Below, in pieces: positions 3,721-5,406 of a DNA stretch of 5,406 nt (positions within the stretch are counted from its first letter, which is position 1; the number at the start of each line of letters is the position of its first letter). The translations under genes and the position numbers were made by a program. This DNA is from Oscillospiraceae bacterium. Its GTDB lineage: Bacteria; Bacillota_A; Clostridia; Saccharofermentanales; Saccharofermentanaceae. The stretch covers positions 1 to 5,406 of the forward strand of contig CADCPU010000479.1 of the NCBI GenBank assembly GCA_902803365.1, read 5' to 3'. The notes under the pieces are model-generated. The model did not search any database and was not told the DNA's origin. It saw only the letters and a program-made list of their open reading frames with translations.

Positions 3721-5331
3721 TCATTCCTTTCTGCAGGCATCCATCGAGAACCAGAAAACGGTTCCTTTGGCGCTGCTGTAGCAACCGTATTTTGCTTTGT
3801 GGAGGTCGAGGATGCTCTTGACTACGGCAAGGCCGACGCCGCTGTTGCTTATGCGGTTTGTTCTGGCGTTGTCGGTCGTGTAGAAGATATCCCAGACTTT
3901 ATTCTGATCGATCTTGGCTATCTTCGCACCGTCGTTGTTGATCTGGAATTCGATCCTGCGGCCGACGCGGTTTATCGAGATCTTTATCGTATGATCACAG
4001 TACTTGATCGCATTCGACATGAAGTTGCTGATAACGATGTTCATCATATCGAGGTCTGCGTTGACGAGATATGTACCGTCTTTTTCATCGCCTGTGATGG
4101 AGACATCGATCCCACGCTCCAGGATCAGAGCGGAGTTGCGATTCTTGATATTCTTTGTGAGGAGCATCAGGTCGACGTCCTCACGATTGAGCTTGACGTT
4201 GCCGCCGCTGATCTTTGAGAGTTCGAGGAGCTTGGTGATCATGCCGGACATATGGTCGACTTCGCTGATGATCTTCTTTGAGTATTCGGGGCGATCCTTC
4301 TCGTCGAGGTATTCCCAGTTTTCGACGCATGTCTTCGTGATGGCGAGAGGGGTCTTGAGCTCATGTGCGATGCCGCGTGTGAGCTTCTGAGAACGAAGCT
4401 CGTAACTCTTCTGGTTGAGATAGAGCATCCTTGTAGAGAAGATGATTCCGGCTTCAACGAGCAGGAACGCGATAAGTATTGCGATATATGTCTTGGCGTT
4501 ATCAGTCAGAGCCATGCCGAGCGGCTTTACGACAGCGAAATAAGTGATGCGGTACTTGCCGTTGCCGAGCTCATAAGTGCGGGATGCGGTCGATGTGAAG
4601 ATTCCGTTGTCAGTCTTGTAATCTCCTGATTCAACGCCTGCCTCACAATCTGCGATATATGCGAGAGCGAGTTTGCGGGCTTCGGTGTTGTATTTCTCAT
4701 TCTTAAAAAGATACGAACGGGCATAATAATAGTCAGGGGTTGTCTGCCATTCTTCAAAAGGCACGCCCTTGGAGACGTCCACTGCGGTCGGGCGTCCGAT
4801 CTCTGCCGTTCTTTCTTCGGTTCCGTCTTCGGTGTTGACCTTAACGCGCAATGTTCCGTCGTATACGAAAGCATTATCGCAGTTAGCCCCTGTAATAGAA
4901 TCGATGTGAAATATCAGATTGAGGTCGCGAGAATCAACGTCCTTAAGGTCCAACGAATCCGGGATCAGAAGGTATCTGTATTCCATAAACGGGATCTGAT
5001 CCTCGCCGTAAGTTCTCTCGACAATGGAGCAGATCTGAAAAAAATCCTGTGACTCCAAAATAACATTGCCGTCCTCGATTACCGAACTGTAGAAACCTGT
5101 ATTGTCATCTCTTGATGTCTGAGAGTAATCTGTCCAGTTGTTCAAAACATCCTGGAAGATCAGATCCCTGTCAGGCTCGTTCTGCTTAGCGTACCAGGAG
5201 AAATTCCTTAAAGGAAGACGTTCATTGATCTCATCGATCTTGCCCTTGGTATAGAAAACTGTCACTACTGATGCAAACAGCAGTGCAATGATGCAATAGA
5301 TAATTCCGAATCTCAGGTATTGTTTTTTCAT
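3721..5331 (-). CDS. Membrane sensor histidine kinase
   Basis: The protein has 536 residues. The first membrane segment is about 7-28. An extracytoplasmic sensor region of about 250 residues follows (about 29-280); I do not recognise it, though its size would suit a PAS/Cache-like fold. The second membrane segment is about 281-303. The linker to the kinase core is short, and I see no clear HAMP domain. The HisKA helix carries the phospho-acceptor His323 in GIAHELKTPLAI. The HATPase_c domain shows the N box (NFMSNAIKY, Asn436 and Asn440), the G1 box (NDGAKI, 466-471), an F-box-like VWDIFYTTD, and the G2 box NSGVGLAVVKSI (about 496-507). All core motifs are present, so it should be active. The start at 5331 (ATG) is chosen because AAAGGAG sits 7 nt upstream; an in-frame GTG at 5349 has no such site. 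The gene precedes its regulator by 2 bp, so both are in one operon with the kinase first. The signal is unknown. Confidence 0.95.
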   Translation of the reverse strand: MKKQYLRFGIIYCIIALLFASVVTVFYTKGKIDEINERLPLRNFSWYAKQNEPDRDLIFQDVLNNWTDYSQTSRDDNTGFYSSVIEDGNVILESQDFFQICSIVERTYGEDQIPFMEYRYLLIPDSLDLKDVDSRDLNLIFHIDSITGANCDNAFVYDGTLRVKVNTEDGTEERTAEIGRPTAVDVSKGVPFEEWQTTPDYYYARSYLFKNEKYNTEARKLALAYIADCEAGVESGDYKTDNGIFTSTASRTYELGNGKYRITYFAVVKPLGMALTDNAKTYIAILIAFLLVEAGIIFSTRMLYLNQKSYELRSQKLTRGIAHELKTPLAITKTCVENWEYLDEKDRPEYSKKIISEVDHMSGMITKLLELSKISGGNVKLNREDVDLMLLTKNIKNRNSALILERGIDVSITGDEKDGTYLVNADLDMMNIVISNFMSNAIKYCDHTIKISINRVGRRIEFQINNDGAKIAKIDQNKVWDIFYTTDNARTNRISNSGVGLAVVKSILDLHKAKYGCYSSAKGTVFWFSMDACRKE

Positions 5332-5338
5332 CTTTTTA

Positions 5339-5345
5339 CTCCTTT
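5339..5345 (-). promoter_or_regulatory. Ribosome binding site AAAGGAG of the histidine kinase
   Basis: This near-perfect Shine-Dalgarno on the minus strand lies 7 nt before the ATG at 5331 and decides the start. In the remaining bases up to 5406 I see no convincing promoter; it may lie beyond the window edge. Confidence 0.7.
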
Positions 5346-5406
5346 CCACGACACCATTTGTTCGTGTTCATCGTGAGTCTAGAAAAAAGATGTGTACTCT
5401 TTATGA

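Noticed and set aside
3682..4218. 178-codon plus-strand open frame opposite the two-component genes
   Set aside because: It is antisense to the regulator start and the kinase ATPase domain, both of which carry complete family motifs.
5332..5349. GTG start for the histidine kinase at 5349
   Set aside because: It would place the AAAGGAG ribosome binding site inside the coding region and has no site of its own.

Overview
The window looks like chromosomal DNA from a low-to-mid-GC Firmicute, most likely a gut or rumen Clostridia. The evidence is strong AGGAGG-type ribosome binding sites, two small secreted lipoproteins with Gram-positive lipoboxes, a tandem DUF6273-like protein (a family common in Clostridia), and an OmpR-type two-component pair with a HELKTP histidine kinase. 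This placement is inference; there is no rRNA or other marker gene.

Layout. Bases 1-87 may hold the 3' end of a plus-strand gene cut by the window edge. A promoter-like region follows, with a TATAAT -10 box and a 13-bp palindrome where the -35 box should be. It precedes a 407-residue lipoprotein (179-1402) built from two copies of a DUF6273-like domain. Bases 1403-1771 are non-coding and hold the most unusual feature of the window: a strictly periodic array of palindromic 19-bp cores. There are five clear copies and one half-decayed copy, all in an exact 43-bp register, separated by unrelated 17-bp spacers. A GC-rich hairpin overlaps the left edge of the array. At its right edge the last repeat supplies a plausible -35 box for the next gene, whose leader carries another hairpin. 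A second lipoprotein (1772-2497) with an Asp-rich calcium-loop-like motif overlaps by 4 bp a GrpB/UPF0157-family gene (2494-3006), so these two form a translationally coupled pair.

The right half is on the minus strand and converges on the GrpB gene across a 40-bp, very GC-rich spacer. A membrane histidine kinase (5331-3721) is followed after 2 bp by its OmpR/PhoB-type response regulator (3718-3047). They form one signalling operon, transcribed kinase first.

How the parts may work together. The kinase/regulator pair senses something outside the cell through a roughly 250-residue extracytoplasmic domain that I cannot assign. The two lipoproteins are probably surface proteins of unknown role. 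Nothing in the sequence proves that the regulator controls its neighbours. The repeat array, placed directly upstream of the lipoprotein-GrpB pair and touching its putative promoter, is best read as a multi-site protein-binding (operator or centromere-like) element. A cas-less CRISPR-like array or a multi-hairpin RNA are less supported alternatives.
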